From: Nymphaea colorata
Taxonomy: Eukaryota > Streptophyta > Magnoliopsida > Nymphaeales > Nymphaeaceae
Direction: 5' to 3'
Length of the DNA: 64,000 nucleotides
Assembly: GCF_008831285.2 (NCBI RefSeq)
Contig: NC_045139.1
Location: forward strand, 15,048,354-15,112,353
Every line of letters begins with the position of its first letter. The stretch's first letter is position 1. Both the position numbers and the translations under genes were made by a program. Below are positions 12,401 to 26,030 of the stretch, piece after piece. The notes beneath the pieces are model-generated. The model was not told the DNA's origin. It ran no database searches and saw only the letters and a program-made list of their open reading frames with translations.

Positions 12401-13440
12401 CCTTGCATTTCCGCGCCACTACAAACATTCACTGATGAGGTGTTGCAGAGAAAACGTAAGTTAGATCCCAATTCTTCCGCTCTACCGTGAGCTTTAGCAT
12501 CATGTGATCTTCATCAAGCTCGGTGGGTCTGGATACTAAATCAGTAATCAAGATCAAGTGTCACTCACCACGCAGACTGCAATGTTCAGCGTGAGGCTTA
12601 CAAATAGGGCTTGGTGTCCCAAACGAAAATCATGGCCAAATGATAGAGCTTGTAAATTGGTCACCCAAAGAAAATCAACGTATCGGCTGCATAGCACAAA
12701 TTGGTTTGGATTTCATAGCCAGACGAGATGGTTCCCAAATCGAGGAAATGGGTAAAACTTAAAAAGCACAAACAAGAAATCTATGTGCGGATTTTACACA
12801 ACAAAATGTCTATCACGTCAAGATTATATGCGAAATCGTATATACGGCACTGCCCACATCTGAACCATCAAGGCATAGACGTCGTCCCCTCCCATCATGC
12901 TGCCTGACAGCAGGAGCCACCGATTACAAAACTTCAAGTCCACCATCAAGGGATGACTCTTTGGGCCCAGCTAAGCTAGCCCCTCTAAAAAAACCAAAAT
13001 AACAAGCTGATAATAATCCCCATTAGGGAACAACAGCATTTATTTCTGTTCATCACTTAAATTATAGCCGTTTTAGTGGAACAGTTTTATTTCCAGCAGT
13101 TGCACAGCTATATCAATTGTTTGTACCAGTCAAATACATGCCATAGTAGCGACAAGTCAAGAATAGCCATCGTACAATGGTGGCAGGACTTATCTAATGT
13201 ATTTATCAAGAACACAAGAAAAGAACGTCAAGAAATCAACCATAAAAAACGAAAAATAAAATTGTGATGCAGATAATAATCCTGAAGATCCTGTCTCTCT
13301 CGGCGAATAACAAATTCATGGATTTGTTTGAAGGAAAACAAATTAAAAAAAAAAAACAAAAAACAAAAAAAAAGAGACGTGAAAACCTAACTTCCCCTAT
13401 AATATCCGTTTTTAAATTTGATATAAATAAATCATCCAAT
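9500..13440. other. Intergenic, no gene seen; GC-rich repeat fragments
   Basis: Mostly AT-rich spacer. At about 11570-11705 and 12090-12300 there are patches rich in GGGCT/GCCC words that begin GGTGGGCATC or GGTGAGCATC. They resemble the ends of degenerate non-autonomous hAT-like elements, but I could not define boundaries. No gene is supported. Confidence 0.4.
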
Positions 13441-14900
13441 CAAATCACCAAAGAGTAACTTTCTGTAGCCATTGCGTGTGTGAGAGAGAGAGAGCACAGA
13501 AACGACGAAGTCCTTCCAAAGGAAGGACGTATAAAAGCAGGTATCATGAAGAAGCTAGGAAGAAAATTTCCTTTTGGAAAGGAGCAACAAAGTGAAGAAG
13601 GATGTTGAATATTTGAAAGAAAATAGATTATCAGAAAATATAATAGAATTCGGCAATACTCACTTGCAAATACTTGCGAACTCCGACAGCAACAAATGTT
13701 GAAGAAGGGCTTCTCTAGTTCGAATGTCCCTACATAGGTCCATGAATGCAACATCTTCGTTGACCTCACTGTTTATAGACTGTGATACGTCAGCCATACG
13801 TGACATGCCATAAACTGCAGCTACCAAAAGCATCCAAAGACCAAAGTTGACAAAAATATTAACTGTAAATATTCCGTTTCCTAGTTTCTCACAATCACCT
13901 CCTCCCGATTTGTGCTGACACATTAATTACTAGATACCATCCGCCTATCAAAATCAAAAGGCACAATTCCACTATGCAAGCTGCGAACCAAGGAAATTCC
14001 CCAACTGAAGTATGTCATCTCCAAGCTTCAAATGGGCTAACCCATACTTCACAGATGGATGGCTTTGATGATCCAGAAATATATACACTTTTTGCAGGCC
14101 AGAACACTCAATCAGACCCAAAAGCTAAATAAAGCTATATTTCAACAAAAACGCACTTTCACTGGTTGGCGTTTAATGTCTATAAAGCCAAACCACCATA
14201 ACCCAAGCGCTGATGAAAGTGGTGCTCTGTAGTACAAGAGCAACATCACCCAAATACAAGGATACCTCGTCCCTTAACTTGAACCACGACCATTTCTTCA
14301 TGGAATTCTGAACATAATAGCCTATCATCAACTCAGAAACAGGAGATTCTGTCATGAATTGAATGAGCAAGTGAGCTCACTTGGACTGTTTAGAACTTTA
14401 GACCCATGTTTTATCTGTCACCTTCAACATGCAGCATCAGATTCTGGCAATAGAAGTGGTTTCAATGTCAGAAACAGGCTATATTACTAAACTAAATACT
14501 CATGCATGGCACAAAAAATTTACAACCTTGACTTCATGAAAGAGGAAAGCAAGTACCTAATAAACAAAGTATAGCTCTCAAGAGTTTGGCATTCACTTCG
14601 GTTGGTTTTGTCCAGTAATGACGAACTAGGTCACCAGAAATACAGAAGTGACCCAGATGAATGGCCAAGAGCCTAATTCAAAGTAGTAACTCATAAAAAT
14701 AAAGCTTGGGCGAAATTTGACAATATGAAATAAATTGGCCAAGATATACATTTATCACAAATAAAAAAAAAAAAGCACAATCAAGACCACAAGATTTATC
14801 GACTGAAGAATAGGAAAGAACACCATTATCATCAAGTTACAAGGGACCATAAAATGAAAGATGGTGTTAATTGACAGCAGTAACAAATAATGAAGCAGCA
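13440..14900. other. 3' flank of the CK1 gene, no second gene supported
   Basis: Only short unsupported frames. A minus-strand frame at 13660-13923 ends at a good GTGAGT donor near 13665 but has no recognisable protein and no partner exon. A short GA run lies at about 13480-13492. Confidence 0.35.
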
Positions 14901-15068
14901 AGGGAGCTTGAATAGGCCGATTTTTTAGCACCATGTGGTTTGTTTTGTAGTCACCTTAAAAATTACAGTATGTACGCTGATATCCACAAAATGTAATTTG
15001 ATCCCTGAAAGAGTCATGTTCTTTTACAGCCATCACGGTTGACTGCTCATGGGTGTTCATCTAATTTG

Positions 15069-18000
15069 TTATTCCTGGGAAAGAGTACAACTTCCATATT
15101 AGATATATAAAATGGGAATATATCCTTCTTTAAATGAGTTCAACAAAATAAATTAACAAGACACCTGGACGAGCTTACCATCCGTTTTGATGAGAACCAG
15201 GGACTTGATGGACCACTCGTACCATTATATGTGCTCTCGTTTGGCCCTAGTGGCTTTCCGGTGATGATATTTCTCCTGGAGGTACTTGAATGCACAAATG
15301 ATGTTGAAGGCAAGTGTAGCTTATCAACCAGAGCTCCAACTCTCTGCAAATGATAAAAAATTGATCAACAATAATTGGCTTCAGACATGGCGCTGCCAGC
15401 AGCAAATAAGAAACATTCCATTCCCTACACCTACATCTCATAAAAAGAAATAGACCACAATTTTAGAATCATACATGCATATGAACAAGCAGAGAAGAAT
15501 AGCAAGAATTTCAGCTTCAATTAGAGACAAGAACTCACAGTTTTCTCATGGGCATGAACATCACCAAAAGTCTTGTCTATTGCTGGCCTGAATTGCATTC
15601 TGACATCTGGATGAGCAACATTACCATCCATGGCTCCAATTCCTGGATAAGAAACATCATTTAAACCTGAAAAATCAACAAAAAGATGTCATTGCAGTAA
15701 ACAATTCCAATAAGTCAAGTTCAGTGTAAGAATCTTGATGAAAAAAAAGGCCAGTGAAGCTCGGTTAGAAAATATCAAGCAAAATATGACTTCACCAACC
15801 TCGATGTTTACCAGGATTCATTGCTATGGCATTGCTGCTAGTCCCTCCAGAAATAGGCTGCAAGTCCGACCATATATTCCATGATGAGTTTGGTACGATG
15901 AGTAAAAAATGAGTCATATCAATGCATAAAATAGAGTTCAAATTTTGCACAAACTAAGGAAACATGTAAAATACAAAAACTAACAGAAGAACGCTGATGA
16001 GATTTTGTCCGTTGTGCTTGTTGATATTTTAAGATGGTCCAATCAAATATGTAGTCAAACTCATAGCCTGTTAAAATTAAACGAGAAAGCAAAGTTAGAG
16101 AAGCATCTCACATTTGTAAAGACTCATACTGAATTATGCAAAAGAAATACATATTAGCAACATAAAGAAAACTCCAAGAGCTCAGTGATTATCTCTGAAA
16201 AGAAACTCCATGAAAATAAACACAGACTACACGGTAACAAACACAAAGTAACTTCAGTGGATTCATTAAGAAAAAATCTGTCTTAGGCATAGAAGAAGAA
16301 GTGCACTACTTAGCCAGTGGCAATTCACTAAACCCCACTAAGCACCTCAACGTAAACTTTTCAGAGATATAAGTTTAAGATAAAATGTTCTAAGCACCAC
16401 CATTCATATGAAGTAAAAGTAATAATTTAGCATGAATTCAACCTTCACGAGTGAACAATTCCCGGAACAAGCGCTTCAAGAAACCATAATCAGGTCGCTG
16501 ATCGAATGTCAGTGAGTGACAGTAATGTAAGTACGAAGCGAACTCAACTGGATAAGACTTGCATAGAACCTATCAGGACAATTTAGAAAACTTAGTAAAG
16601 AAACATGAGCAGTACATAAACAGCAAGAAAAAGTAAAAAGGATGTAACAAAACATACTTCAATAGGAGTTGAAACCTTCTTCTCACATATCTTATCATAT
16701 TTCTGTTTCTTCGTAGCAGCCTTCAGACCCTGCCAAGGAAGACTGCAAAAAGAAATAACAACATTAGCAACCTACTGATGCATGCCATGCAAACAACTCT
16801 AACTAGCAGTAGATAGACTAGAAAACGAGTCCCACCACCACAAACTACTCTTAAATTAAAGATGAAACCACTGAAAAAGTAAAAACAGCCAGACAAAATA
16901 TCCTGCTTTGCTAGAAAAAATGAACTAATGTGGAACTTAGATGTTGGTGCAAATCTATCATACTTGGTTAAGAAAAGGGATATAGGGAGATGGATTTCAA
17001 TTGGAGTTGGAACAACCAAAAAATGCAAACCTTCTAACAAACATAATCCATTTAAAACCTGTTCACCATCATGTATACAAAACCCTATAGAAGTACCCTA
17101 AAGGATTCTTGCAAGAACAGAATCCCAATGGACTATCTGATTAAAATGCAATAGCAAACACATTGAATTCGTAAATTAGAATCGTAACAATGTAATTGTT
17201 TGTGACAGAATCTAAAGCAACATGTGCCCATCAAACGAGACACAGACACACACACACATACGAATATATGATCAAGCATGCATAAGTAAATAACTAACCA
17301 TGCCGCAAGGTACACATGCATGATTAGAAAATGGAAGTATCTTTACTTAAAAAAAAAATGAAAACTGGGTTAGTTAAACCTACCTACACTGCTGCAACAT
17401 TCACGTTGATCCAACATGATAACACCTCATTCCCTGAACATATTTACTTACAACTGGATACAAATCTGATAATTTCACATGCTGTGATACAATTCCAGGC
17501 TTGATTCACGTGTCACAAACATGATATAGAAGGAAACTTTCTAATAGCAACAATAATGAATCGATAGAACCAAACCCCACTTAAATACATCAAAAAGTGA
17601 AAACTTTCATAGAACTTGAAGTTTAAAGTAAGCAGCAGCAGCACATTGTGCACTTAAATCGCTGAAAAATCACTCACTACAAAGAAACTTAAGGGCACAA
17701 AAAATTATTGACATCAGAAGGAAGCTTTACCTTCCTCTTAGGAAGTATAGAAGAACATATCCAAGAGACTCCAAATCATCCCGCCGACTTTGTTCTACAG
17801 AAAGGAAACATATAAATAAAAGTTTAAAATGTCAAAGGAATCAACCAGAAGAAGCAAAGGATTAGATGCTCACCAATGCCCAGATGAGTGTTGCAACTTG
17901 CATAGCGAGCCGTGCCAGTAAGGTTCTTGTTCTCCCTGTAGCAGACAAAGAATAGAAAGAACATGTTTTTTAGCACCATATTAATCCCAAGGTTTTAAAG

Positions 18001-20708
18001 TAAAAACTCAATGGCATATCCTTCAAAGGAAAACGAATAAGGTTGGACCTGTAAGAATTACATAGTTGAATCAGTTGCAGCTAGAAAAAAAACCTCAATA
18101 GAGCATTATGTGATCCTACTTATTCTCACAAAGTAGATAGCATATACAGAAAAAAGAAATGAAGGAAAGAAAAGAACCATCATTAGAGTGTGTCCATGGA
18201 GACTTTTGCTCACTTTCCTTTAGCTAAGGTTAGTATCAGGTTGAACGATGGTCACTGATTAGGTCATCAGAAGTTGACTAAATCTCATTCCAATCTTCAA
18301 CTTTTTTTCTTAATCTGTATCGGTCGTCCAGCCATTTGTGCTCTTGAGTCTACGAAATGTTCAATTTTCAATGGATTTTAGCCACTTTACTTAATACATC
18401 ATGTGGTTCTATGGCCTTGTTAAAAGTAGCATTGTAGTCTTCCCTTTTTTTTTGGTGCGCCACAGTACCATTTCATTATGCTCGAGATCTCCTCTTGTAT
18501 AGAACAAAACTAATTCCACACAATACCTTATTGTCCTTAAGTTCATAGTTTATAGTTTATAGTTTATACGATAATAAAACAAGAAAAACAATGGGCTTTC
18601 AAACTTTTTCCTGCACTGTTTCATATTATATACAACATATACCTTCATGATACATGATTTTTCATTAAGGCATACATTTAAAAGTATGTAAATAAGTTCT
18701 TGGACTACTGATTTCTGCATGATCGACAGAGAGATTGTGTACCTATAGGGAATGTGGCGATTGGTTGTTGAATCACGATAACGTTTTGCAAGTCCAAAAT
18801 CAATGATATACACCTGCACAAAACAAAATTATCAAATCCTCACTAACAAAAATACCCATAATCCCATTAAACAGAACAAGCTAATAAAGTATAATTACCT
18901 GATTTGCTTTCTTGCCGAGACCCATAAGGAAATTATCAGGCTTAATGTCTCTATGTAGGAATCCTTTTGAGTGCACATACTCTATTCTAGTTATCTGGAA
19001 AAAGGATAGTGGATCACTTAGGAGAAATCAACAACCATAAGAAGTACAAGCATTGTGCAAATGGATTAAGAAGAAACACAGCTTGTAGTCACTCACTCAA
19101 ATAACTAGAGCAGGCAGCTTACGCGTTCCAATTCAACTCAGACGTGCAAAGAAAAAATATAAGCTAAAAATAAATTAATACAGCTTATACATGCAAAAAA
19201 AAGGACGAGCTAAAACAAATGGGTCCAGAGCACAGCTTAACTAAGTGGTTGCCATTAACAAAATTTGTAGCTCCTGACCAATGTCAAAGTTAATGATAGA
19301 AGACATCTAGATATACAATACCAGAAGTTGTTAAAAGTAAGAGTATATGGATTCCCTGTGCCTTTTCTTAGTTGGTTAGATATAGTTCTGATTGAATATA
19401 TTGCAACCTAAAACATAGGTAAAAAACAAGTTTCTGTTTGGCATTTCAGATGCGTGAGAAATTACAAAACAATTCTGTATACTGTATAGTTTTGGAATTT
19501 GTATAGTTGGCAGGTTGAGGACCACTAGTAAGACAGTGCATACGAGCAAAGAGTAGATGATCACAAGTTATTTACATTATGCATTCACTAGACTAATAGT
19601 GGATCCCAAAAATTAACAGGAAAGAGGTGAATAGCTTACCATTTGATCTGCCAACATTAAGACAGTCTTCAACGAAAATTTCCTTCCACAGTAAACAAAC
19701 AGGTCCTCCAGACTTGGCCCCAGCAAATCAAGGACAAGCGCATTGTCTTCACCATTCACCCCACACCACTTGATGTTTGCAATACCGCCTACAGAAAGGA
19801 AACGACAATCAGCCCCTCGATGGTCGTGATAAACGAGGATGGGAAAGGCAGTCTTCCGAGTGCTTACTTCCACCCTGGAGAAGCTTATAGAGCTTGGCTT
19901 CATAAAACAGTTGTGGGTGTTTCGTCTTGCTATTTTCCTGTAGCCCGCAAGAGATAAATACAGATCACGATCTCACAAACATAATCAATGAGTAACTATG
20001 CAACTCTATCTACCTCAAAACGACAAGTTCTGCAAATGACCTGTTGGCAGAACATATAATAATAGACGTCTAGAAAGCGCAACATTTTACAGAAATCAGT
20101 GGCTGTATTTTTTTATCCAAAGTAATAAATTGGCTCCGGTTTACAATCTCTGGAAGGCAACAAGTTGCAAAGAGTCAATCAGTTTTGGATGGCACAAGAA
20201 ATTTTCAACATGGCGGATAGATAGAAAATTTAGAACGCCTAAGACCTTCAAACAACCCAACAAAAGGGATTGCATCAGTACCAAATTTGGTAGAACATGG
20301 ACAACGAATCAAGCGGAACACGAACTCGGGTGGTACACACTGTCACACTCAATGCAGAAGCAAAAAAAAAAAATCCAATTCAACCTTCAATTCGCAACCA
20401 CAAATCACATCCACCATAAGAAAAAAGGCCGATCAAACCCTAGAACAAGAGCCAAGACCATAAAACTCAGAGCCAAGACCAGAAAACTCACAAGCTTCAC
20501 TGCGACAACCTCGTTCGTCTCAATATGGGCCGCTGAAACAAATTCAGAGAGGGAAAGAAAGACAGAGAGCAGTCAGAGGAGCAAGACGACCCAGAAATCA
20601 TCTATTCACAAAACCAAAGCCAAATCCCTCACCAAGATAAATCTCCCCAAAGGATCCACTCCCGATCTTCCGACCTAGTTTGAATTTCTCCCCTACGATC
20701 CTTTCCAT
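15069..20708 (-). CDS. Casein kinase 1-like Ser/Thr protein kinase (CKL family)
   Basis: Fifteen coding exons, read from high to low coordinate: 20708-20633, 20532-20492, 19937-19868, 19788-19640, 18994-18899, 18813-18743, 17935-17874, 17794-17731, 16742-16658, 16569-16443, 16067-15985, 15857-15800, 15666-15539, 15343-15179, 15074-15069. All phases close and give 426 residues. The N-terminus [20 protein letters not shown] carries the Gly-rich loop. VVAVKL supplies the ATP-site lysine, HRDIKPDN the catalytic loop, and DFGLA the metal-binding Asp. [10 protein letters not shown] and [16 protein letters not shown] are CK1 signatures. The plant-type basic/Ser-rich tail follows. CK1 enzymes phosphorylate acidic or primed Ser/Thr sites, and plant CKLs act in light, hormone and plasmodesmal or cytoskeletal signalling. 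The last exon holds one codon (GAA) and the stop. The exon 10 donor (GTTGAA) is weak but is forced by the reading frame. The member of the CKL family is not assigned. Confidence 0.93.
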
Positions 20709-20941
20709 CGATCAGGAGCCCAATATCATCAAATCCCACGTCAAACTTAGGCCTGGCCTACTCCCTCAACGAAAGGGAGAGCGAGAAGGGGCGTGCGCAA
20801 GGAGGAGGGAAGACTCTGGAGAAGGGAGATGACGGAGATAGAGTAAAGAAGGAAAGCAAGAGGTAGAAACGGGGGAACTTCGTCCGCAGCCGCGCACAGA
20901 TCTGGTCTCTCACCCGCCCCACTGTGATCCTTTTACCCGCC

Positions 20942-20948
20942 TTTTATA
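20942..20948 (-). promoter_or_regulatory. TATA box of the CK1-like gene
   Basis: The minus strand reads GCTATAAAAGG about 235 bp upstream of the CK1 ATG. This implies a 5' UTR of roughly 200 nt, which is purine-rich on the plus strand (20765-20880). Confidence 0.5.
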
Positions 20949-20949
20949 G

Positions 20950-22530
20950 CCCACCATTTCAAGGCATCATTGAAATTACCGCTTAAACGGCCCATCATTA
21001 TTATCGGTTTCGAAAATAAAGTTGTTTTTGCAAAACAATGAGAAACCTCTTTGAAAGCAACTTTTTTTTAATAAAGAGAATTTTGCAAGGGATAAATTTT
21101 TCAAGCACACTCAATTTTCTTGATATTTATTGTTCCAATATCACTAACTTACGATGTGGTTAATGTGACAAGAAGATCGAAGTACCTTCAATAAAGACAA
21201 ATTTCAGTTTTATTATCTTGCATTAACTTTATTTAACCAGAATCAATAATATTGACACATCATTTACTATGTCTTAATTTTATGTCCTTTTCCATAAAGT
21301 AAAAAGTAAGCTTTTTACTAATTGAGTAATTAGTTTGACTAAATTAATCGTACGGATCTTTTTATTAACCATGGAAAATTTTTACGTGCTTTCTTAACTA
21401 TATAGAAACGTTCGATGTGATTTTGTATATTGCCAAATTCATAGCTGTAAAAAATAAAATAAAAAGTAAACTCAAAAAATTTAAATTAAAAACAAGCTGT
21501 TAATGGAAAAAGTCCTTAACAAGTCAATCTTCCCTTCATTCTGATCAACCAAATCGTCTCCTGCTTTTCCATTTTCTCAAACAACTGTATTCTTTGGCTG
21601 TTTTACCCATGGTTGAGAGCTTATTAGATTAACGATTTTAACTTCAAGTGTACCAAAGTAAAGTTTAGTTGAATTTGTTTACATCTATACAGAGGAAATA
21701 AATAGTCCATATGATAAGACAAAAGGACAAGTATTAAACAAGTCAATCGCATTGGGGTCAGAATGAGTTGGATTAATGAATTTAGGTCAAGATCCAATAC
21801 CACGTTACAAGTGCAATACATCAAAGTTCCAGGCATCTCAAGGTCTATAGATACTATGGGGGCGTTTGATAACCTTGGATCATTAGATTTTGAATACATG
21901 GTTTTCTAATCCCCTCAAAAAACATTGGATTTGAGATGTTGTCTGACTACTGGATCTAAAATATTTTACAAGTTTGATCCACATAACATACTTTTTCCGT
22001 TCATTTATTTTAATTTGAGCAGGTAGACTGCATTCATGTCAACAGATTTGCTAAAAAAAAAAATATCACGGATGGTGCTGGAAAAGAAACCCTGTTGATG
22101 TGAATGTGAATTCCAAGTGGTAGCTAGGAAGTCTGTATCACTCCATGTGAGTGGCTTCCTGTTCTGGTTAAGTGAAACCATGAAAAGTTATGGAGAAAAG
22201 GAGGAGGTTCTTTAACCATGTGTAAAAGAGTGAGGTTCTTCTATGTGTCAACGACAGATTTGATAGGACCAAACGCCACCCAGAAGAAAAAAAGAGAATA
22301 ACTCGTAAGAGAACGGAAAGAAATTTGTTGGGCACCTAGCTAAATGACTTGGAACGTTTTCTTTCTCAATCCGCCATGAAAGCACCAAGCCAACAACAGA
22401 AATGGCGGTCCTTTCTCAACCAGTCAATTTACTTACGATGCAAGCAAGAGCCATTAGCATGATGGTAGCATAAGACTGAATGCATGTCTAACTCCCCATA
22501 TTTGATATTCCATCAAATGTCAAGAAGTTT
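20950..22530. other. Intergenic between divergent CK1 and TMEM234 genes
   Basis: AT-rich, no coding-like frame. Around 21858-21960 the motif GGGGGCGTTTGAT and later GGATTTGAGATG resemble parts of the inverted-repeat element at 59514-59760, so an eroded relative may sit here. Confidence 0.35.
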
Positions 22531-22539
22531 GATGCAATT

Positions 22540-22562
22540 GAGAGAGAGAGAGAGAGAGAGAG
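22540..22562. repeat. (GA)n tract in the leader region of the TMEM234-like gene
   Basis: About 11 GA units, 130-150 bp upstream of the ATG at 22693. Similar GA or CT tracts precede several other genes in the window. Confidence 0.9.
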
Positions 22563-22692
22563 TTCGATTTCAGATATAGAGTCCAGACTCCAGACCCAAA
22601 TTCCAATCCATGACCATCTGGAGGGAGAGATCCCTGATTTTGCCCAGGTTCTTCCTTCCTGGGCCTTCTTCCAGCTTCTGCAGCAGCCGATA

Positions 22693-23121
22693 ATGGGAGG
22701 AGGAGGTGGAGAAGGCATCGAGAAGATGGTCGCCGTTGGCCTCGTCTGGGGAGCCACCAACGCCCTCATGAGGAAGGGAGCCCTCCTCTGGGAGCACCGC
22801 CAATCCCAACTCCGCCGTTCCCACCACCGCGGCCTCCTTGGCACCGCCAGGGAGTGGGCGGCGCTCCTCCTCGTGTGGCAGTACACACTCCCCTTCCTCC
22901 TCAACCTTTCCGCCTCCGCCGCCTTCTTCGTTGCCCTCGGCTCATCCCCGATCTCCCTCGCCGTTCCAGTCACCAACGCCGTCACCTTCGCCTCCACCGC
23001 TCTCTTCGCTGCCCTCCTCGGCGAGCCCACCCGCCTCTCCCCCGTACTTCTGGGCACCTCCCTTGTCGCCCTCGGCGTCTGGCTCTGCATCGATTCCTCC
23101 AAGCCGCACGTCCCATCCTAA
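22693..23121 (+). CDS. TMEM234-family small membrane protein
   Basis: Single-exon gene of 142 residues, much more GC-rich than its flanks. After a Gly-rich start, four hydrophobic segments fall at about 11-28, 55-81, 86-109 and 116-133. The motifs GLVWGATNALMRKG near the N-terminus and VPVTNAVTFASTALFAALLGE (86-111 region) are characteristic of the TMEM234 family, distant relatives of EamA/DMT transporters. A basic, His/Arg-rich loop (35-53) separates segments 1 and 2. The length fits the family. The biochemical role of plant TMEM234 is not established, so transport is only an inference. No second exon is needed. Confidence 0.85.
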   Translation: MGGGGGEGIEKMVAVGLVWGATNALMRKGALLWEHRQSQLRRSHHRGLLGTAREWAALLLVWQYTLPFLLNLSASAAFFVALGSSPISLAVPVTNAVTFASTALFAALLGEPTRLSPVLLGTSLVALGVWLCIDSSKPHVPS

Positions 23122-26030
23122 AGGCGCGCCCACTGCCTCCTTCCTATTCTCTTCTCCCTTTTCTTGCTTGTTTTCTTTGCTTGGTGGATTTTGATTCGAT
23201 CTTTCGATGCTTGGGGTATTTAACTTGCCTGTTTTCTTTTCCTGCACTCACTCATTCGATGGTGACAAGGTTCTGTGATTCACCAACTCCATTACCGGAA
23301 AACCTGGATAAATTGGTTCCCTAGGAATAGGACTTCCGCACGTCTGTTTTCTCGAGGAACAATTTCTCTTGCATCCCCTTTTCCTTGTGAAATTTGAGGT
23401 ATAGAGATCTACAAGATCTTGCATAAAGACCCATCCACAGACATTGAATACAGTAGAAGCACTGTTGAAAGAACAAAACATTAGCACCGTTGCTGTACCC
23501 ACCCAGATTGAAACCAAGAAGGAGCACGACTGAAACAGACGCAGCTCATCCAAAGGCAGACACAGAATCTAAAGCAGGGCATCACCTATATGGGCAGAGA
23601 GGTTATCATCTGCCACGTGCACATTGGAGCCATTCAATCTATTGCAGAATGTCCACTAAGTGAGTTTCTTCCTTCCATAGGACCATAGCACTTCTTAGAA
23701 CTCTCCTCCATTCCAACTTGTTGGAGAAGACGCCAACTATCTCTTGTGAGCTCCCCTTTCTCTGTAAGCAAAAGTTAAGGATTTTCATCTTTGGAAGAAC
23801 AGTATAATCTAAACTTGTGAAGTTCTCAGTGGATTAAATCATTCTCTCCTTTGCTAAGGACAGCACCAATCCTTTGTTCCTTGTCTATCCACGAAGATAA
23901 AGAATTATGGTTTGCTGACATTGAAAACATGGTTTTTGCTGACATTGGGTCTCTCGAGTCTTGGCCAATCAAAGAATGCACTCTGATTGTGAACCTTGTA
24001 TATATGTACTCTGATTGTGAACATTTGATATGTGTCTTCGAGTGGTTCCTTGGTTACAAATCTCATTGGCTTTATCATCAGAAAAGAAAAAGGTTTCGAG
24101 CGGGTCATTCTTATCATTCATACAAAGGTCGAAAAGCCTGTGCTTTTAAATGCTCTTTTTGTAAACCCAACTTGGATACTTTATAGATGTTAGTTTCTTC
24201 AGATCTAAAAAATGCCAAAAAATGTGTGAATTCTGTCCACCAAATATAAAGCATTAGTTGTATATTAATCTCAATCCCTGGATTACTTTAGTATAGTTGT
24301 AAAAATAACTCAAAAAGGAATTTCCAACTTATAAAGTAATAGGTGGTTAACTTTTCGAAAAGCTATTTTACGCATTTTCATTTATGAGCTAGTGGATTAT
24401 AATGTTTGAATTGTTGAGATTAGTGCATAGCAATGCTCATAGTTGGCGGTCTTGATATTCTGAAAACCGCCAAAACTTGTATTACAAACTATGTGGAATA
24501 TGCATAAAATGAACACAATCGATCGAAGAACCAAGTTAATGATTCTCAACACCTGGGCCAATCCATGACTTCAAAATCTGGAGTTCCTAGTTGACCCTGA
24601 ACTTGACGGATTGATCATTTCACTTACCAAGTTATAAACTCTCACATTTCTTGATCAATTCCAAGTCGGCAACAGCGGGCTGGAGCTTTTCAAGTTTCGA
24701 TGAGCCACACTCGGTGCTGGCATAAGCTAGTGAACTCTGTACTCGGCTTTTTCCAGGTTGAAACCGATCTGATGATCCATGGTATTAGCTCATATTGGCT
24801 GATATAGTGATATATGATCTAATATTTGACCTGTCACCATATGAAACAGAGCAACTTTGACCTTCATCTTCTTCTAGTTTTTTGACAGCTTACCTTTTTA
24901 GAAAAAAGCACCAATTTGGTTCAAGAAAATCGCAAGCAATTCTTTTGATTCTTCTCCAAACTATTATGATATAATTTAGTCTAGTTGAAACTAGGGTTTC
25001 ATAATAAGTAAAGGTGTAGTTGCAGCCATCGCATTGTTTATTCGGGGGAAACTACCTTCTCCATAAAACTTTCAAGATCATACTTTCATGCGCTCAAGAT
25101 TAGGGTTTGTTTAAAGTTTAGGTAGACCTACAATACATCATTCAACTCGAGTGTCGTGCTTGTTACCGTTTGAAATGCAAAAGAATAATATACCGAAACA
25201 TGACAGCGACGAACTTTGGAGTATGAGTTACCTTACCACTTCAATGCCCCTTGAGGTCACCGCTATCATAAAACGTAACTTCTCTTGCCCGCAACAGTTG
25301 GAAACTTGGACTATTTCAGAAAGCTTTTCTTGAAGCTGGCAATGATTTCAAATGCTTGGCATGCTTCAACCTTGCCACAATTTGAGGGATTCATGTACTG
25401 GTCTCTTCGTAATCCTTCCCTTTGGGAAAATTTGTTTTAAACAAATGCGACGGTGGGCTTTCTATGGCGTAGCTTTTGCATAATTAGTAAACAAGGTAGA
25501 ATTTGAATTTTCGGCCATGCCCTTTGTTTATAATTAAAAAAGACCACCCACTTTTGTGATGTTTCTAATACGCGCCTGAGCTTTCAACAAAACTATCAAA
25601 TAGGAGAACTATCAAATAGGAGTTCATAAAGTAAAACTTAATTAACGAGGGAAACGAAAAAATTAACTATCGCTTTTTCAACATTATCCTTATAACTAGT
25701 TTACATTGTTCGCTATTTTAGTTAACAAAGTTTTTTTTGTTTCTCAGGTAAATTGAAGTGTAGCTCAGCCTCTTATTTGACATTCTATAAAAAGTGTGAC
25801 CCTCATTCAGAAAATCGTAAAAGTTTAGTTCATTCAGCTGTTTGTTCGATGGCACATTTTACGTTGATGCGATTTTCTGCCGGCAATTAAGCTCCATTTT
25901 AGCCGTACCTCTCCTTCTCTCATCTGTGTGGAGTTTATATACTGTTCTTCAAGGAAACTTCCCCTGATTCAGATCATGACATGAAATTGGCCAAGGAGAA
26001 GGTGAGGTTTCTTGTAAAGGAATTCTCGTC
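23122..26030. other. 3' region of TMEM234 and intergenic DNA, no gene seen
   Basis: AT-rich, with short internal duplications: CTCTGATTGTGAAC twice near 23980-24025 and AACTATCAAATAGGAG twice near 25590-25623. No recognisable coding exon on either strand. Confidence 0.4.

Noticed and set aside
13660-13923. A minus-strand frame ending at a strong GTGAGT donor
   Set aside because: No matching upstream or downstream exon and no protein similarity. The donor match alone is weak evidence.
20130-20678. A 182-codon plus-strand frame across the CK1 exon 1-2 region
   Set aside because: Antisense to confirmed CK1 exons and introns; composition is Lys/Thr/Arg-rich, as expected from the complement of this region.
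23851-24186. A 111-codon frame with Cys-rich end
   Set aside because: Contains a short internal sequence duplication and no family match; looks like repeat-derived or chance open sequence.
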